A stretch of 64,000 nucleotides of DNA from Fulvia fulva (GCF_020509005.1 NC_063020.1:3410001-3474000); one strand, 5' to 3'; shown: positions 32,237-42,733, counted from the first letter of the stretch. Numbers and translations are program-made. The notes: generated by a model not told the origin, from the letters alone.

Positions 32237-35155
32237 ATGTCTGGTCGCAAGGACTTCCTGTCGCAACAGGCGCCGGAGAACTATGTTGCTGGTCTCGGTC
32301 GTGGTGCTACCGGCTTCACCACACGATCCGATCTAGGACCAGCACGAGAAGGACCAAGTGAAGAGCAAATCAAGGAAGCCCTCGCAAAGCGTGCCGCCGC
32401 CCTCGGAAATGCACCTCCCACAGCATATGGTGTAACCAAAAAGAAGGACGAGGACGAAGAAGTCGACGAGCAATTCCGCGACGCCGAGAACGAAGAAGGA
32501 CTTTTCGCAACCGGAAATTACGATCGCGAGGACGATGAGGCAGATCGCATCTACCAAGCAGTCGACGACCGCATGGGCAGACGGCGCAAGATCTCAAGGT
32601 TAGTCTTCTCCATCATCCGTGCCCCTCCCCTCTTCTCCCAACATGCACATCAATATTCATCTCTATCACAGCGCGAGCTTGCTGGAGCACATGCCAACCT
32701 GAGGAACAACAGGGAAGAGCGAGAACAACGCGAACGAGAAGACTTCGAACGGAAGAATCCTAAGATTCAGCAGCAGTTTGCCGATCTCAAGCGAGCCCTC
32801 AATACCGTCAGCGATGAGGATTGGCAGAATATCCCCGAGGTGGGTGACTTGACTGGCAAGAACAGGAGGAGCAAGCAGAATAAGAACAGTCGTTTCTATG
32901 CCGTCCCGGATAGTGTGTTGGCAGGTGCAAGAGACAGTGGACAGTTGGGCGCGGAAGTGCAGGATGAGGGCGCAGCGACGGAGGCGACAAATGGTGATCA
33001 GGCAGACGGGACTGTGACGAACTTTGCGGATATTGGTGCAGCGCGAGATAAAGTGTTGCAAGCGCGTCTGGACAAAGCTGCGCAGTCTTCGGGCACGGCG
33101 ACTGCAGGCACAAGCACGAGCATCGACCCGAAGGGATACTTGACGAGCCTAGGCAACACTGAGCTGAGCAACATTCCCGGGGCACAAAACGTTGGTGACA
33201 TCAAGCGTGCGCGGGTGCTGCTGGAGTCAGTGATCAAGACGAACCCTCGTCATGGACCTGGATGGATCGCAGCTGCACGTCTGGAGGAGTACGCGGGCAA
33301 GATTGTGGCAGCTCGAAATGTCATGCGTAGAGGCTGCGAGATGTGCCCGAAGAGCGAAGACGTCTGGTTAGAAAGCATGCGCCTGAACGAGAACGCGAAC
33401 GCCAAGATCATTGCGGCAGATGCGATCAAGCACAATGATCGATCAGTGAGGCTGTGGATTGAGGCCTCGAAACTGGAGGCTGTACCGGCCGCAAAGAAGC
33501 GAGTACTGCGGAAAGCACTTGATCACATCCCGCAGTCTGTTGCAATCTGGAAGGAAGCTGTCAATCTTGAAGAGGACCCTGCTGATGCTAAGCTGCTTCT
33601 TGCGAAGGCTACTGAGATCATCCCACTGTCGACTGAGCTGTGGCTGGCACTGGCACGTCTAGAGTCACCTGAGCAGGCACAAGTCGTCTTGAACAAAGCA
33701 CGCAAAGCAGTGCCTACGAGTCACGAAATCTGGATCGCAGCTGCACGACTACAAGAGCAATCTGGCAAGGAAGATATGGTGTACAAGGTCATGGATCGTG
33801 CGATCAGAGCGCTCATCAAGGAGTCCGCCATGCTTAAGCGTGAGGAATGGATCGAGCAAGCCGAGCTTTGCGAGGAGGAGGGTGCTCTCGTCACATGTCG
33901 ATCCATCGTCAAGGAGACCATCGGCTGGGGCCTTGATGAAGACGATGATCGCAAACAAGTGTGGCTTGACGATGCGAAGTCTTCGATCGCGCGAGGCCGT
34001 TTTGAGACTGCGCGAGCCATCTTTGCCAAAGCGAAGCAGGAGTTCTATCACCGAAGAAGTGTCTGGCTGGCATCGGCAGATCTTGAGAGAAGTCATGGCA
34101 CAAAAGAGGCATTACTCAGCGTGCTCGAAGAAGCCACCAAATCCATACCTACCTCCAGCGAGATGTGGATGCAGCTTGCCAGGGAGAAGTGGCTCACGGG
34201 TGATGTTGCTGGCGCAAGACAAGTCCTCGGAGAAGCCTTCTCCAAGAACCCCGAAAGCGAAGACATCTACCTCGCCGCCGTCAAGCTCGAAGCCGACAAC
34301 GGCGAAGAAGAGCAAGCCCGCAGACTCCTCGCCCAAGCACGCTCCGACGCACGAACAGACCGTGTCTTTATCCGCAGCGTCGCTTTCGAGCGCCAGACAG
34401 GCCACAACGACCGCGCGCTTGAACTCGTCAACGAAGGCATCGATACGTTCCCCAGAACCGACAAACTCTGGATGATGAAAGGTCAAATCTACGAAGCAAA
34501 GAACATGCTCCCTCAAGCCCGCGAAGCCTACAGCAACGGCCGCCGCAATTGTCCGAAATCAGTACCACTCTGGCTCCTCGCATCCCGCCTCGAAGAACGC
34601 ATGGGCACCGTCCTCAAGGCCCGCGCAATCCTCGACCAAGCCCGAAAAGCCGTCCCCAAAGACCCTCAACTCTGGACCGAAACCATCCGCCTCGAACTCC
34701 GCGCAAAGAACACCCCCGCCGCCAATCAAAAACTCGCCCAAGCGCTCCAAGAATGCCCCAAATCCGGCCTCATCTGGGCCGAACGCATCTGGCACCTCGA
34801 AGCCCGCACCCAACGCAAACCTCGTATCCTCGAAGCGATCCAAAAAGTCGAAAACGACCCGATCCTCTTCATCACCGCAGCAAGAATCTTCTGGAGTGAG
34901 CGTAAATTGGACAAGGCGGATACGTGGTTCCAGAAGGCTGTGATTTTGGATCCGGATTATGGCGATACGTGGGCTTGGTGGTATAAGTTTTTGCTGCAGC
35001 ATGGGACGGAGGAGAAGAGGGCGGATGTGGTGGGGAAGTGTGTGGCGAATGACCCGAAGCATGGGGAGGTGTGGCAGAGAGTTAGGAAGGATCCGGCGAA
35101 TGCGGGTAACACGACGGAGGAGGTTTTGAGGATGGTTAGTAAGGTGTTGGAGTAG
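32237..35155 (+). CDS. PRP6: Pre-mRNA splicing factor Prp6/Prp1
   Basis: U4/U6.U5 tri-snRNP scaffold protein needed for spliceosome assembly; nuclear. The N-terminus (GLGRGATGFTTRSDLGPAR, then DEQFRDAENEEGLFATGNYD) and NPKIQQQFADLKRAL are diagnostic. From about residue 280 a long array of HAT/TPR-type repeats follows (patterns such as PRHGPGWIAAARLEEYAGK, DVWLESMRLN, IAARLQEQSGK), ending DVVGKCVANDPKHGEVWQR. An intron probably lies at 32599-32712 (donor GTTAGT, acceptor ACAACAG). It is a multiple of three without stop, and removing it restores RRRKISREEREQREREDFER; other acceptors nearby are possible. Spliced length about 934 residues. Confidence 0.95.
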   Translation: MSGRKDFLSQQAPENYVAGLGRGATGFTTRSDLGPAREGPSEEQIKEALAKRAAALGNAPPTAYGVTKKKDEDEEVDEQFRDAENEEGLFATGNYDREDDEADRIYQAVDDRMGRRRKISRLVFSIIRAPPLFSQHAHQYSSLSQRELAGAHANLRNNREEREQREREDFERKNPKIQQQFADLKRALNTVSDEDWQNIPEVGDLTGKNRRSKQNKNSRFYAVPDSVLAGARDSGQLGAEVQDEGAATEATNGDQADGTVTNFADIGAARDKVLQARLDKAAQSSGTATAGTSTSIDPKGYLTSLGNTELSNIPGAQNVGDIKRARVLLESVIKTNPRHGPGWIAAARLEEYAGKIVAARNVMRRGCEMCPKSEDVWLESMRLNENANAKIIAADAIKHNDRSVRLWIEASKLEAVPAAKKRVLRKALDHIPQSVAIWKEAVNLEEDPADAKLLLAKATEIIPLSTELWLALARLESPEQAQVVLNKARKAVPTSHEIWIAAARLQEQSGKEDMVYKVMDRAIRALIKESAMLKREEWIEQAELCEEEGALVTCRSIVKETIGWGLDEDDDRKQVWLDDAKSSIARGRFETARAIFAKAKQEFYHRRSVWLASADLERSHGTKEALLSVLEEATKSIPTSSEMWMQLAREKWLTGDVAGARQVLGEAFSKNPESEDIYLAAVKLEADNGEEEQARRLLAQARSDARTDRVFIRSVAFERQTGHNDRALELVNEGIDTFPRTDKLWMMKGQIYEAKNMLPQAREAYSNGRRNCPKSVPLWLLASRLEERMGTVLKARAILDQARKAVPKDPQLWTETIRLELRAKNTPAANQKLAQALQECPKSGLIWAERIWHLEARTQRKPRILEAIQKVENDPILFITAARIFWSERKLDKADTWFQKAVILDPDYGDTWAWWYKFLLQHGTEEKRADVVGKCVANDPKHGEVWQRVRKDPANAGNTTEEVLRMVSKVLE

Positions 35156-36244
35156 GAGAGCAAGAGGAATGAAAGTCAGGTGATGGAGCGCGGTGGCTGC
35201 CATATGCGGCGGACATGAAGTGCCATAGCACTTGGAAATCTTGCAGCCAACCGTGTCGTGTAGCAGCGACTTGCACCATCCAATGCGAACTTCCCTCACC
35301 ATCATCTTCTTCGTCTCTGCCTGCTGACTTGACGTTTGTCTCGCCTCATCTACCGACAAAGTTCACGTTAATGCATGACATATCTTAGGGTAATGCACGA
35401 CATGGGGCAAGGATCAGTGCACACATATCTCACCGGTCATGGGTTCCTCAGTAGTCATGCAACACCGCCCGTCAGAGCCTCATAATGCATATCACAGCCT
35501 GTGACGGTGCTTCTGGTTGTCTTTTGCAGGGCTCGGCGGTGGATCATGCTGTTGTCTCGTATCGCTCGTGTCGTCCTGACCATGAAGTCGCGACTCGCAT
35601 CGCCTCGCCTGTTGGCCTGTATCGTGTCAAGAGTGGTGTCAAGAGCGGCAAGTAATCGCGCTCTGCGCTTGATGATACTGCTGTGTAGGCAGAGAGGCTG
35701 GAAGTGAGGCGGTGTAACCAGCTATATAGTATAGTGAGTGTTGGTTACAGCTTTATTGCTTCAACTATTGGTATAGCAGTCGAGCTATAGCGGTCATGCT
35801 TGGTCAGTCGCTGGCTGCTGAGCAAATTATTGAAGACATGCAGCAAGTCCAGTAAACTCCCTTCGCCACTTCGTGTACATGGAAGTCAGTGTTCCATGCC
35901 ATGGCATGGTTCGCATGCCGCCGTTAGATTTGACGTTTCTAATCTGAGACGCAATCGGTCGTACATCTGTTCTCTCAGCAGTAAAACATTAGAAGGTTGT
36001 TCTTCTGCTCATTAACTTCTTCTACTGAATTCTCCTGAAACAGGCCTGTCAGAAAGCTTCCTGGGTCCTGAAGCATATGCTGGACAACATGCGCCTCCTC
36101 TGTTCTATCATGGTCGAAACAACACTAGCAAAAACGCCAATGTGTAGTAAACATGTTTCTCAGAATGGCCGGCAAATTGAAGATCATCCAGGCAACGCAC
36201 TTGGTGCAGGTTGTTGTGAAGTAGCATCGTAGTGATGCGTGCGC
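35156..36244. other. Intergenic
   Basis: 1.1 kb between two convergent genes. No gene supported. A perfect 16-bp palindrome CCATGCCATGGCATGG is at 35894-35909. Nothing else recognised. Confidence 0.5.
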
Positions 36245-37465
36245 TCAATCGAACTTCTTCTTCTTCCTGGAACAAGCGGTGAGTAAGACCTGTTTTACTG
36301 CATCCTCTTGCTTGCTCTGGCGTGGATACTTCGACTGTGGGGGCCAATCAACAAATTCGACAGTATCAGCCTTGATACGTTTCATGTAGTCCAGGAAGCG
36401 ATCGTCTGTACGGTCAACCCTCCGACGGCCGTGGAAGTGGAGCTCCAGCTTCTGTAGCTGTGAGTGCTGTCCAAGATGTCGAAGAAGAGACATCAAGTCG
36501 TCGTCGTGCACGAAGCGGCGTTCCTCGTTCGTCCGCATGCCTGGATTGAGGCACGGCACGGCATCCTCGAGCATGAGCGTGATGTTTCGGATGAGTGCGG
36601 TGTTCGTAGCACCAATCGACTTGATGAACTTGCGAACATTGAGGTAGCCTAGCTCGCGCCATTCGTTTTCCCAGAATGAACCATAACGCTGTGTGCGCCG
36701 CTCGATCACGAAGCGGTTCTCGCTGTACAATATGCTCCGGCCTGGGACGGTTGATTAGCTGCTGATTTTAGGAACGCGATGCAGCCACCACCTACCTTCT
36801 TCGTGAACCTGATTGCAGCTGCGGAGAAGTTGTGCGGATCTGCTGAAGTTGTCGGGACATCCAAAGTTGACTGATCTTTCGGATGTAAAGATCGTTCGGT
36901 AGATTTCGTTCCTCAGTTCTGCTGGCAAGTCTAGAAACCCAGCATATCTGCTGCTCTTCGACTTCGACCTTGCGTTCAAGCGCGCCAAGGTGCTCTGCGT
37001 CAGTCGATCCGGCGGCCTACTGTATTGTGTCGGCTGGCTGGTGATGGTCTTCGGGTCAAGGTGTAGCGTGATTGGACCTTGATGTCCCACCGGGATGTTC
37101 ACGGTAAGGTGGACGGTGGTGTGGCCTGACAGTGCTGCAACTAGGGAGTCTGATGCTTCGTGTTCTGACGAATCTGAATCTGTCTCTGAGAGTGCTTCAA
37201 AATGGTCGGGTGGCCATGTGTCTTCTGGTGTTGGGGATCTCTTGCGCTTCCTTGACTGTGCGACTGGGATGACTTCGCCGTCATTTTCATCGACATCATC
37301 CTCGGACTCGTCACTGATGGCGATTGCTGAGTCTTCGAATGGCGAGTCTCGTTGCCGCGTTCGGCACTTCCTGATTGCTCTGCCGTTTGCATTGAAATTG
37401 ACAGCCCAGTCGCCGTCTCCCAGCTCCGGGCTTACGTTGCGCTTGAGCTGTTTCGTCCTCGCCAT
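36245..37465 (-). CDS. F-box/2EXR-like protein with histone H3-like N-terminus, two exons
   Basis: Exon 1 is 37465-36796 and exon 2 is 36741-36245 (54-nt intron, donor GTAGGT, acceptor CCCAG; joins VHEEG to RSILYSENRFVIER); about 388 residues. The motif FLDLPAELRNEIYRTIF at about residue 195 is the 2EXR/F-box-like signature, followed by LLRSCNQVHEEG and LYSENRF, as in many fungal members of unknown role. The N-terminus begins MARTKQLKRN, whose ARTKQ equals the start of histone H3, and is followed by an acidic, Ser-rich stretch with a likely NLS (QSRKRKRSP). Probably nuclear. Substrate-receptor function in ubiquitination is only a family-level inference. Confidence 0.8.
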
Positions 37466-38562
37466 CCTCGGTGGTGTTGATGGATGAGGCGAATGTTGTT
37501 GTTTCTGCTCAGGATGAAAAGAAGGTACCAAGGAATTGCTGCGTTATTTAATTGTTGGCACTATTTCGCAGAAGGTGCGGGCGATTCCTTGAGTTAGTCG
37601 GCAAGCACGGTCATTACTTCACGTGGCCGAAGTAATAGTGGACGGCAAGAACGCCTGGCGGGGAGTGTAACGACAGTGGTAATTCTCAACAATCGGCAGG
37701 AACTGCAATGATGTTCGGACGTCGAGAAGACTTTGTAGGGCGGCGGAGACGGCGATGATGAGCCGTCTGGGCAAGATGAGGGACTCTCGGTCTTAGTCAG
37801 GTGCTTCACTTTGGTTCCTGGGTGGAGGAGTTTCTGAGGTTGCATCTGACTGCCTCCCGCCGGCGCAAGTAAGATGTCACGCTGCTGGCGGGCTGCTGGC
37901 TGCTGGCTGCTGGCTGCTGGCTGCTGGCTGCTGGGCTGTTTGGAGGACTACTCACGGGGCGGGAGGTGCTTGTTGGCCTGCAACATCGACAGCAGAAGTC
38001 TGTTCGGTCTGCGCTCCGGCATCGTCAAGGTGACGACGACTCTGAACTCCATCATTGAGTCGCGCGCCAACGTTGCATGCAACCGGGGTCCGTTGCCGCC
38101 TTCAGCCCTTCGTGGCAGCCGCCTCATACGCACTGCAGCAGGCATTTGCCGTGAAGGAGCCATGCGTGCAGAGCTCCAGTCTGGGAGCCGCTGAAGTATC
38201 GTCACTTCTCCGACTCTCCTCGGCAGCTGTCTTTCTCAGACGCATTGCGCATGCCGCGTCTACAGTTCGACATCGTTGTCATCCCTCGGTATGTCTCGGA
38301 CTAGCCTGCGATGACGATGGAGGCACTGGCGCATCTCGGCCTCCACGACTGGAGCGCCCGGCCGGCACGATGAAGGCGAATTGGTCTGGGCGTGATGTTG
38401 TGAGAAAGGGAGCCAGCCACGGCGAGAACAAGCCTCGCGTAGCGGCTAAATCGCGGGTCAAGACCCCTGCAGCTTTCTGGTTGCCGCCATCTCGAGCAAG
38501 CACATGGACTTTTCGACATTCAACTCCCTCATGGACGCCATACACACCACCCAACAGCAACG
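37466..38562. promoter_or_regulatory. Divergent intergenic region, 2EXR gene / GPN3
   Basis: About 1.1 kb containing both promoters and a 7-bp microsatellite (37891-37938). ORFs on both strands here are shadows of GC-rich sequence and lack motifs. Confidence 0.5.
37891..37938 (+). repeat. CTGGCTG heptamer microsatellite
   Basis: About six tandem copies of a 7-bp unit (GCTGCTG/CTGGCTG register) in the 5' region of the GPN3 gene; the period is not a multiple of three. Confidence 0.9.
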
Positions 38563-39453
38563 ATGGCATCCAAGTATGGCACCATCGTCATGGGTCCTGC
38601 CGGCGCGGGCAAAACGACTTTCTGCACAGCAATGATCCAACACCTCAAGAACAACCGCCGATCATGCTTCTACATAAACCTCGACCCGGCCGCCGAAGAC
38701 TTCGCATACGAGCCCGACGTCGACATCAAGGATCTCATCTCCCTCGAGGACGTCATGGAAGAGCTGCATCTGGGCCCGAACGGTGGTCTGATCTACTGCT
38801 TCGAGTTCCTCATGGAGAATCTCGACTTCCTGACTGATCCGCTGGAAGATGTCACCGAAGAGTACCTGATCATCATCGACATGCCTGGCCAGATCGAGCT
38901 ATACACCCATGTTCCGATCGTACCTCAGCTCATTCAGCATCTCACAAGAGGAAGTCTCAACATCAGCATGTGCGCTGCATATCTTCTGGAGAGCTCTTTC
39001 ATCGTGGACCGCGCAAAGTTCTTCTCTGGCACTCTCAGCGCCATGAGCGCCATGATCATGATGGAGCTGCCTCATGTGAATATTCTGAGCAAGATGGATC
39101 AAGTGAAGGGACAAGTTGCGAGGAAAGAGCTGAAGCGCTTCATCGATCCGGATACCAGCTTGCTTCAAGACGCGCCGGAGAGCGGGCTCGTCTATGAGTT
39201 TAAGGAGGACCTGGACAACCACGATGCAGACAAAGTGAAGGACATAATGACTGGGACGTCTTTCGCGAGGCTCAATCAAGCAGTCGGGCAGCTGATCGAT
39301 GACTTCAGCTTAGTATCGTTCCTGAAGCTTGATGCGCAAGACGAAGACAGCGTCGGGGCAGTACTCAGCTACATCGACGATGCGATACAGTTTCATGAGG
39401 CTCAAGAGCCAAAGGAGCCAAATGACGATCTTGGCGATACAGAGATGGGATGA
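38563..39453 (+). CDS. GPN3: GPN-loop GTPase 3
   Basis: Small GTPase needed for RNA polymerase II assembly and nuclear import. Single exon, 296 residues, usual length. P-loop GPAGAGKTT at residues 11-19, the GPN loop (GPNGGL) at 71-76, switch II DMPGQIELYTHVP at 106-118, the base-specificity-type motif SKMDQVKG, and the internal VDRAKFFSGTLSAMSAMI block. The context TLDPAAE is read here as NLDPAAEDFAYEPDVDI, as in GPN3 rather than GPN1/2. The ATG follows CAACG directly. The C-terminus is acidic (EPNDDLGDTEMG). Confidence 0.95.
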   Translation: MASKYGTIVMGPAGAGKTTFCTAMIQHLKNNRRSCFYINLDPAAEDFAYEPDVDIKDLISLEDVMEELHLGPNGGLIYCFEFLMENLDFLTDPLEDVTEEYLIIIDMPGQIELYTHVPIVPQLIQHLTRGSLNISMCAAYLLESSFIVDRAKFFSGTLSAMSAMIMMELPHVNILSKMDQVKGQVARKELKRFIDPDTSLLQDAPESGLVYEFKEDLDNHDADKVKDIMTGTSFARLNQAVGQLIDDFSLVSFLKLDAQDEDSVGAVLSYIDDAIQFHEAQEPKEPNDDLGDTEMG

Positions 39454-39495
39454 GGTAGGCAAGGTGGACATTATCCAACATCCTCATCAACAACG

Positions 39496-39789
39496 ATGCA
39501 AACTTCCGGGACACAGTCCATCGCAGATATCGCATTCGAAGGATTGGAATCAGTACAGAGGCATGTGCTGCTCCAAAGAGCCACGACCGCCCAGCGCATC
39601 GAAGCACTTCAGCAAATAGCCTCTCGGGCGCTCGTGCGTTCAATGTTCGCGCAAAGCAAGAGACAGACCGTCCATCATCGGGACGTGGGCGAGGGCTTTT
39701 GTGCACTGCGAGACCACATTCCAGTCGATGTGCCTCGAGTGTCGGCTGTCAGTCTGGTAAGCTTGACGATAACCTGCCGAGACGTGTGA
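39496..39789 (+). CDS. Small hypothetical ORF, weakly histone-fold-like
   Basis: A 97-residue ORF 43 bp after the GPN3 stop. The segment RIEALQQIASRALVRSMFAQ followed by SKRQTVHHRDVGEGFCALRD resembles the end of a small histone fold (KRxTVxxxDVxxAL), as in CENP-W/CENP-S-type proteins. This is only a pattern resemblance. It could also be the GPN3 3' UTR. Confidence 0.35.
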   Translation: MQTSGTQSIADIAFEGLESVQRHVLLQRATTAQRIEALQQIASRALVRSMFAQSKRQTVHHRDVGEGFCALRDHIPVDVPRVSAVSLVSLTITCRDV

Positions 39790-40279
39790 GGCTATCTAAC
39801 GAGACACACCTCGTCGGCTGCACTCACGCCCTGCAGACTGACTTATCATCTCGGTCAAGTAGACACAGAAGAGGTCAGCTGAAGCAGCAGATATGCATTC
39901 AGCCGTCAGCCGTCAGCCTGAGCTTCGGCTTCGGCATTCCATTCCATAACCCCACATAGATGTGCCGTCTTCCATACTTACTTTAGACTTCACATCCTTT
40001 ACACAAATGTCTGCTTAAGCGGTTGGCCAGCACATCGTCGCGCTTGTGCCTCTTTCGTCATCAATCTTGATAGTATGGCCAAGCTTTGTAGTAAGATTCA
40101 GCTTCTAACGCCTCTTTCCTTCGCTCCGGCGGATCTGCTGCTGAGGACTTGAGTGTGGAGCTTTGGGTGCCTTTGACTTCACGTGTAGCATTGAGACGCG
40201 ACTGGGATTGAGAGTGTATCAAACAGCATGAAGCAACGATATCGACAATAACGACTCAGCGCGTCCGCTTCGGTTCACG
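39790..40279. promoter_or_regulatory. Upstream region of the TDT transporter gene
   Basis: About 490 bp with no gene. Contains a short direct repeat (CAGCCGTCAG twice at 39900-39920) and CTTCGGCTTCGGC. No clear TATA box. Confidence 0.4.
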
Positions 40280-41524
40280 ATGTCACAAGATTCCTCGAAT
40301 TCCGCCATCAAGAATGGCCAACCCAACGACTCCAAGCTCGAGAATGCCAACAGCAATGGCACGCCCAAACCCCAACATCCAGACGAACCCACCAAATACC
40401 GCCTCCCCTTCACCCTCTGGCTCGCCGACCACTTCACCTGGTCCTGGTTCACCTGCACGCAATCCACCGGCGGCGTCGCCACCCTCCTCTCCGAATGCCC
40501 CAAACAATTCCACGGTCTATACACCATCGGCGTCATAATTTTCATCTTCAACATCATCCTTTGGATTGCCTTTACCTCCTTGATGGCACTGCGATGGTAC
40601 GCCAACCCGTCCACGATAAAACGTTGCTTCACGCAACCGCCGGAATGCTTCTTCTTCGGATCCTTCTGGCTATCCGTCGCGACGATGGTAATCAACATGC
40701 AACGCTACGGCGTGCCGCATTCTGGGGCCTGGCTGGTGGGGGCTGTGAGGGTGTTATTTTGGATTTATGCCGCTTGCAGTATCTCGGTGACGATGGTGCA
40801 CATCGTTGTGATTTCGAAGTATACACCGTTCTCAGCCATCGCGTTCGCGCCGCCGATGTTCATCCTCATCTTGAACGCGATGTTGACGGGGACGGTCGCG
40901 GCGGCGATTGTAGAGAGTCAGCCAGAACACCATCGGCTGAGCATTATGGTGGCGGGGGTGGGGTATCAGGGTCTGGGGTGGATTGTGTGTACAATGTTCT
41001 TGACGTTGACGATGGCGAATTTGCTGGAGAAGGGGTGGCCGGCGCCGAATGTGAGGAGTGGGCTATTTATTATGGTGGGGACGAGTGGGTTTACGATTGT
41101 GGCGTTGATTGGAATTGCGAGAGGTGCGCCCGAGGGGTATGCGTATTTCGCTGCGCATCCGATGGCGAAGGAGATTTTGGTGGTTGTGGCGACGTGGGTT
41201 GGGGTGTTTATGTGGGTGTTTTCGTTTTGGGTATTTGGGCTGGCGTTACTGGTGAATTTGGTGGAGCTGATGAAGAGAGATGAGGAAGGGAAGTGGAGGG
41301 TGAATGTGCAGTTTACGAATACTTCGTGGGCGTCGATCTTCCCGAATGTTGGATGGACGTTATCGACGATCTATCTGGGGCAGGAGTTTGAGAGTGAGGG
41401 GATTATTTGGGTGTCGGTGGCGATGACTATACTGCTGGTGGCGTTCTGGTTGCTGGAGTTGTTTTTGATGATGAGGGCCGTGGCCAGGTCGATATTTGTG
41501 GATGCCAGGATCAAGATGGCCTGA
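40280..41524 (+). CDS. TDT-family (voltage-dependent anion / C4-dicarboxylate) transporter
   Basis: Single exon, 414 residues. A hydrophilic N-terminal tail of about 45 residues is followed by about ten membrane helices (for example IGVIIFIFNIILWIAFTSLM, GLFIMVGTSGFTIVALIGIA, IIWVSVAMTILLVAFWLLEL). FTWSWFTCTQSTGGVATLL is the SLAC1/TehA/Mae1-type first helix, and NVGWTLSTIYLGQEF near the end is consistent with the family. Members export sulphite (Ssu1) or move malate; which applies here is not decidable. Codons shift from C-rich to G-rich about one third in (near 40,700). Confidence 0.88.
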   Translation: MSQDSSNSAIKNGQPNDSKLENANSNGTPKPQHPDEPTKYRLPFTLWLADHFTWSWFTCTQSTGGVATLLSECPKQFHGLYTIGVIIFIFNIILWIAFTSLMALRWYANPSTIKRCFTQPPECFFFGSFWLSVATMVINMQRYGVPHSGAWLVGAVRVLFWIYAACSISVTMVHIVVISKYTPFSAIAFAPPMFILILNAMLTGTVAAAIVESQPEHHRLSIMVAGVGYQGLGWIVCTMFLTLTMANLLEKGWPAPNVRSGLFIMVGTSGFTIVALIGIARGAPEGYAYFAAHPMAKEILVVVATWVGVFMWVFSFWVFGLALLVNLVELMKRDEEGKWRVNVQFTNTSWASIFPNVGWTLSTIYLGQEFESEGIIWVSVAMTILLVAFWLLELFLMMRAVARSIFVDARIKMA

Positions 41525-41696
41525 GAATGCAACTCGATCTCGAATTCTGCTTATGCCAGGCCTCTTTGACAGCTCTTTTTGCTCATCATCTGCGCTGTTG
41601 GTACTGGTCCGAGTCTTGCCTGCTCCAGGTATGGGAGCTGTGGTGTTAATCTGCTGTCATTGCCGCAGGAGTTGGTGCGCCGCTCACTTGGCCGGC

Positions 41697-42371
41697 TTAA
41701 ACTGCGCTTGACGAGGACGTATCGCGCATCCGGCCCAGCAGTTCTGCAGCAGTATCATTGTCAGACGCTTTTGGGGCCACGCAACCCATGCTGCTGATCA
41801 AAGCCACACGGCGACTCTGGAATGCAGTAATATGTTCGTGCCAGTCGCTTAGCCTGAGAGCGTCTCCTGCCCCAGGCGTCATTAAATGAAAGTGCCCGGC
41901 GCCCGCGCAATACATGACAGCATCTTCCAGTGGTGGTTGTGTGATGAGCATGTTTCGCCATGACGCCTCAGGCCTGGCATAAGCAGAGCTTATAGTCGTG
42001 TAGCTGCTGTCACTGAGCGAATCTGACAGATGTAGTAATCTCAGGAAAGGGTTGGCTACCGCTAAGGTAGGCTGATTTGGCTCTTGGCACTGCGCTGGCG
42101 TAAAGCGATTCACAGCCGGCGCCTGTCGGCCTTTCGGACAGTCATGGGCAGAGGAGCACGTCGCCGGTGTGATGCCCGTTTCCAGGAAGACTCGTCGATC
42201 TGAGTATGGACGTAAGAAAAGCGCTTGCTGTAGGGCTGGTGATGTTCTGATGGTAGCTCGCCAGGTGCGGTCGACTCGCTGCGCCAGAAGAAGATCTCGA
42301 ACTGGTACTTGCAGCAGGATCATCTCCGCCAGCTTTGGCACACCCATCACGGAGTAGATTGGCGGTGGCAT
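41697..42371 (-). CDS. F-box-like protein A
   Basis: About 224 residues, single coding exon. The N-terminal motif GVPKLAEMILLQVPVRDLLL followed by AQRVDRTWRATIRTSPALQQ is an F-box-like domain typical of Dothideomycete F-box expansions, then ASWRNMLITQPP, a conserved block in the same group. An in-frame ATG lies 9 bp upstream (42380). It falls just inside a likely 5' UTR intron (donor GTACGT, branch GCTGACTGAC, acceptor GCGACAG), so I start at 42371. Closest relative in the window is the gene at 42734-43441. Confidence 0.75.
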   Translation of the reverse strand: MPPPIYSVMGVPKLAEMILLQVPVRDLLLAQRVDRTWRATIRTSPALQQALFLRPYSDRRVFLETGITPATCSSAHDCPKGRQAPAVNRFTPAQCQEPNQPTLAVANPFLRLLHLSDSLSDSSYTTISSAYARPEASWRNMLITQPPLEDAVMYCAGAGHFHLMTPGAGDALRLSDWHEHITAFQSRRVALISSMGCVAPKASDNDTAAELLGRMRDTSSSSAV

Positions 42372-42733
42372 CTGTCGCATGTCAGTCAGCGATATCTCTA
42401 AGCAGGGGCGGTATCAATACGTACTGTGTAGGTGCTGTTTTGATGTGGATGCGGTAGTTTTGAAGTGAAGTTGTTGTGTGTCCAAGTTTGTAGCGTGGAA
42501 ATTGGGAGATGGAAGTCAAGGTGACATTGTTTGGGCGCATGTGATCATAAACATCGAGCGTCGACTTGGGTCAGTGCCGCGTTTGTCCAGCCGATGGATC
42601 GATGCTCTCGTCCTTTTGCTGAGGTCACTGTGCCGAGTTTCGATTGCCCTTTCACTGCTCTTTTCCTGCTTGAAGCACAGCTTCATGAGTTGTCGAGTCG
42701 ACAGCTGAGCGCCGCAACCGGTCGAGCCAGTCC

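Noticed and set aside
34549..35359. Pro/Arg-rich plus ORF and 266-codon minus ORF over the PRP6 3' end
   Set aside because: Antisense and out-of-frame shadows caused by strongly biased codons in PRP6.
37889..37940. CRISPR-like short repeats
   Set aside because: Heptamer microsatellite without spacers; CRISPR arrays are not expected in a fungal nuclear genome.
40495..41283. 262-codon ORF overlapping the TDT transporter
   Set aside because: Alternative frame of the transporter; Gly/Asp/Cys-rich composition from the G-rich codon block.
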